Shown here piece after piece: positions 4,922-6,602 of a DNA stretch of 6,602 nt. Within the stretch, counting starts at the first letter, position 1. Each line of letters starts with the position of its first letter. Under the pieces are notes generated by a model. The model worked only from the letters and a program-made list of their open reading frames with translations, did no database searches and was not told where the DNA came from. Source of the DNA: Raskinella chloraquaticus (SeqCode) (lineage in GTDB: Bacteria > Pseudomonadota > Alphaproteobacteria > Rhizobiales > UBA4765); NCBI GenBank assembly GCA_002365175.1, contig DEZK01000035.1, positions 1-6,602 of the forward strand, given 5' to 3'. The position numbers were made by a program, and so were the translations under genes.

Positions 4922-5533
4922 TCAAGCCGGGGGTGGTGTGAATTTGGTCGCAGCGAAGGCTGGAACCCTGGCGGCGAAACCATCGAGCCAGGCAACCAGC
5001 TTCGGGTATGACGCGCGCCAATCGCCGTTAAAGCGCAGATCCTGGTAGCCAAGGGCGCAGGCGACCGCGGTCCCGCCAATGGAGTGATCGTCAACGGCGG
5101 GCGGATGGCGTTCCAGCTCATCAAGGCCGCGCTTGACCTTGTCGGTCTGGTAGTCGGCCCATTTGGCGCTGCGCTCGTTTTCGGCACGAAACCGCAGCTC
5201 GTAGACCCGCAGGATGGATGCATCCATGATGCCATCAGCGAGAGCCTGAAGCACGAGTGCCGGATAGCGCGCGGCTCCGGCGGGGATGATCTTGCCGCCA
5301 CCGGCGAGCTGGTCGAGGTATTCGATGATCACCCGGCTGTCATAGATCGCCATGCCTTCAGCGGTGATGAGGACAGGGATCTTGCCCAGCGGATTTTGCT
5401 GGCGCAGCGTGTCGCTTGAATCGTTGGTGTCGGCGGCGACAATGTTGATACGCTGCGACAAACCAAGCAGATCAGCGGCAATCCTGACCTTGCGGCCGAA
5501 GGGCGAGGCTGGAGCGTTACGAAGGATCATCAT
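4922..5533 (-). CDS. Glutathione S-transferase family protein, YibF-like
   Basis: This 203-residue soluble protein has the two-domain glutathione transferase layout. The thioredoxin-like N-terminal domain (about 1-78) contains Ser10-Pro-Phe-Gly-Arg-Lys, where Ser10 is a candidate catalytic residue. It also has Asn47-Pro-Leu-Gly-Lys-Ile-Pro53 with the conserved cis-proline, and Tyr64-Asp-Ser66, which binds the gamma-glutamyl part of glutathione in the family. The all-alpha C-terminal domain includes Ala-Leu-Ala-Asp-Gly-Ile-Met-Asp-Ala and a later Ala-Cys-Ala-Leu-Gly-Tyr, both very close to E. coli YibF as I recall it, and the chain ends Pro-Pro-Pro-Ala. AGGAAG (5541-5546) lies 7 bases before the ATG at 5533, which fixes the start; a second ATG follows directly. 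The substrate is unknown; conjugation or reduction of an electrophile or peroxide with glutathione is inferred. It is on the same strand as rlmJ, 151 bases downstream, so it may have its own promoter. Confidence 0.9.
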   Translation of the reverse strand: MMILRNAPASPFGRKVRIAADLLGLSQRINIVAADTNDSSDTLRQQNPLGKIPVLITAEGMAIYDSRVIIEYLDQLAGGGKIIPAGAARYPALVLQALADGIMDASILRVYELRFRAENERSAKWADYQTDKVKRGLDELERHPPAVDDHSIGGTAVACALGYQDLRFNGDWRASYPKLVAWLDGFAARVPAFAATKFTPPPA

Positions 5534-5540
5534 GTCAGGT

Positions 5541-5546
5541 CTTCCT
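5541..5546 (-). promoter_or_regulatory. Ribosome-binding site of the glutathione S-transferase gene
   Basis: AGGAAG on the minus strand, 7 bases from the ATG at 5533, is among the clearest ribosome-binding sites in the window and selects the first of two adjacent ATG codons. Confidence 0.7.
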
Positions 5547-5684
5547 GCTGGAGCGGGAGTAGGCGTTAAAATGACCGCAGAAACCGTACATTAGCAGCAT
5601 CTGTGCTCGGGTACAGGTGCCTTGTGGCGCCATTTTGCAGGCGTGAGTTTGAGGCGAGGGCGCGGGTCTGGCGGGCGCGGGTGT

Positions 5685-6527
5685 TCAGCGGAGCGGTCCG
5701 AGATGGAAGCTGCCTTGGTGGTCGCCTGCCAATGTCGAGGCCAGAAACGGCAGCAGCGTCTGCATCTGGGTCTCCAGCAGATGGGGCTGATTGATCACAA
5801 GGAGGCCGCAGCCCGTCAGCCCTTCCGCCCCGCTCGGGTGCAGCATCAGTTCAATCCGCAGCGTCTTTGGCAGATCGAGGTCGCGGATCGCTGCCAGAAA
5901 GCCGTCCACCGGGGCGCGTAAAGCGGTCACGGGATACCAGACAAGATACACGCCATTGGCAAAACGGCGCAGGGCCTTTTCGAGAGCGGCGGTGAGAATG
6001 GAATATTCGTTTGTTGCTTCATAGGGCGGATCAATCAGGATCAGACCGCGACGTTCGGGGGGCGGCAGGCATCGCGACAACTCGCCATAACCATCGCCTT
6101 CGATGACGCGCACCCGGCCGTCGCCGGCACAATGCTGACGCAGTCTTGCTGCCTCCTCGCGGTGCGCTTCACAGAATATCGCCCGGTCATGGGGGCGCAG
6201 CAGGCCACGCAGAATGGCGGATGACCCCGGATAGGTGCGCAGGTCGTTGCCCTTGTTGAAGCCTGCTAGCAATGCGCGATAAGGCTGCAAAACGATATCC
6301 GCGTCCGCGCCGGGACCCGGCGTCTGGATGCGCCCGACGCCCTCTCGCCATTCACCGGTTTTCTGCGCATCTCGCCCCGCAAGATCGTAAACTGCGCGCC
6401 CCGCATGGGTATCGAGGAAAAAAAGCGCTGCCTCCTTGCGCTGAAGATATGTGATCACGAGCGCCAGAACACTGTGTTTCAGCACATCAGCGAAATTTCC
6501 GGCGTGGAAAGAATGTCGATAATTCAT
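5685..6527 (-). CDS. rlmJ: 23S rRNA (adenine(2030)-N6)-methyltransferase RlmJ
   Basis: RlmJ transfers a methyl group from S-adenosylmethionine to N6 of A2030 in 23S rRNA (E. coli numbering) before the large subunit is assembled. The protein has 280 residues, the same length as E. coli RlmJ as I recall it. The family signature at the N-terminus, Tyr3-Arg-His-Ser-Phe-His-Ala-Gly-Asn11 followed by Ala-Asp-Val-Leu-Lys-His, is intact. So are Leu38-Asp-Thr-His-Ala-Gly43 (cofactor-binding loop), Tyr99-Pro-Gly-Ser, and the catalytic Asp166-Pro-Pro-Tyr169 motif that positions the target amino group. Trp-Tyr-Pro-Val and Gly-Leu-Leu-Val-Ile-Asn-Gln-Pro occur later, as expected. The start at 6527 places the signature at the very N-terminus, although no good ribosome site is seen. 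It is complete and looks functional. The gene stands alone or leads a loose pair with the transferase gene downstream. Confidence 0.96.
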   Translation of the reverse strand: MNYRHSFHAGNFADVLKHSVLALVITYLQRKEAALFFLDTHAGRAVYDLAGRDAQKTGEWREGVGRIQTPGPGADADIVLQPYRALLAGFNKGNDLRTYPGSSAILRGLLRPHDRAIFCEAHREEAARLRQHCAGDGRVRVIEGDGYGELSRCLPPPERRGLILIDPPYEATNEYSILTAALEKALRRFANGVYLVWYPVTALRAPVDGFLAAIRDLDLPKTLRIELMLHPSGAEGLTGCGLLVINQPHLLETQMQTLLPFLASTLAGDHQGSFHLGPLR

Positions 6528-6536
6528 GAGCTTGTG

Positions 6537-6565
6537 AGCATAGGGCCAAAAAAGATCAAATTCAA
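6537..6565 (-). promoter_or_regulatory. Candidate sigma-70-type promoter of rlmJ
   Basis: On the minus strand TTGAAT (6565-6560) and TATGCT (6542-6537) are separated by exactly 17 bases, each matching 4 of 6 consensus positions. Initiation would fall near 6530, leaving only a few bases before the ATG at 6527, which fits the lack of a ribosome-binding site. The assignment rests on motif match only. Confidence 0.35.
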
Positions 6566-6602
6566 ATCTATCTCGAAAGTATTGATTCAGACCTGCTGGT
6601 TA

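Noticed and set aside
4912..4929. Short CGGC-TCAA-GCCG hairpin at the convergent omp C / transferase junction, as a terminator.
   Set aside because: Only four pairs; on the minus strand it is followed by CC and a short TTTT, which is too weak to call, and on the plus strand there is no T tract.
5534..5684. Search for a small gene or RNA in the gap between the transferase gene and rlmJ.
   Set aside because: Open frames here on the plus strand run antisense into rlmJ and encode Arg/Gly-rich peptides. I saw no terminator and no clear promoter.
1..6602. Insertion sequences, attachment sites, tRNA/rRNA genes, CRISPR arrays, toxin-antitoxin or defence systems.
   Set aside because: No transposase or integrase motifs, no long terminal repeats, no regularly spaced repeats and no RNA gene signatures were found on either strand.

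Overview
The window looks like an ordinary chromosomal segment of a GC-rich alphaproteobacterium, most likely of the order Hyphomicrobiales (Rhizobiales). The reasons are three Omp25/Omp31-type outer-membrane beta-barrel proteins (two with the typical Ala-Ala-Asp-Leu start of the mature chain), a UvrC with an alphaproteobacterial-looking N-terminus, and a FolM/PTR1-like reductase beside them. The genus cannot be named from the sequence.

Layout, left to right: (1) the N-terminal 369 codons of uvrC on the minus strand, running off the left edge; (2) a 335-base gap with short repeats and palindromes but no convincing gene; (3) omp A on the plus strand, closed by a strong intrinsic terminator; (4) a pteridine-reductase-like SDR gene on the minus strand, convergent with omp A; (5) a very A+T-rich divergent promoter region; (6) omp B on the plus strand, with a perfect hairpin in its leader and three hairpins after its stop, the last being a terminator; (7) a second A+T-rich promoter region; (8) omp C on the plus strand; (9) a YibF-like glutathione S-transferase on the minus strand, convergent with omp C and only 12 bases away; (10) rlmJ, a 23S rRNA m6A methyltransferase, on the minus strand, complete and with a plausible promoter at the right edge.

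The genes do not form one pathway. The three surface proteins are separate transcription units, each with its own ribosome-binding site; terminators follow A and B, and A+T-rich upstream regions precede B and C. They are divergent relatives that could be regulated separately. The minus-strand genes are housekeeping or stress functions: DNA repair, pterin/folate reduction, glutathione-linked metabolism and ribosome modification.

I found no mobile element, CRISPR array, tRNA, rRNA or defence system, and no evidence for a new biological system. The points worth a second look are regulatory structures around the omp genes, the unusual C-terminus of omp C, and the PTR1-type catalytic triad of the SDR.
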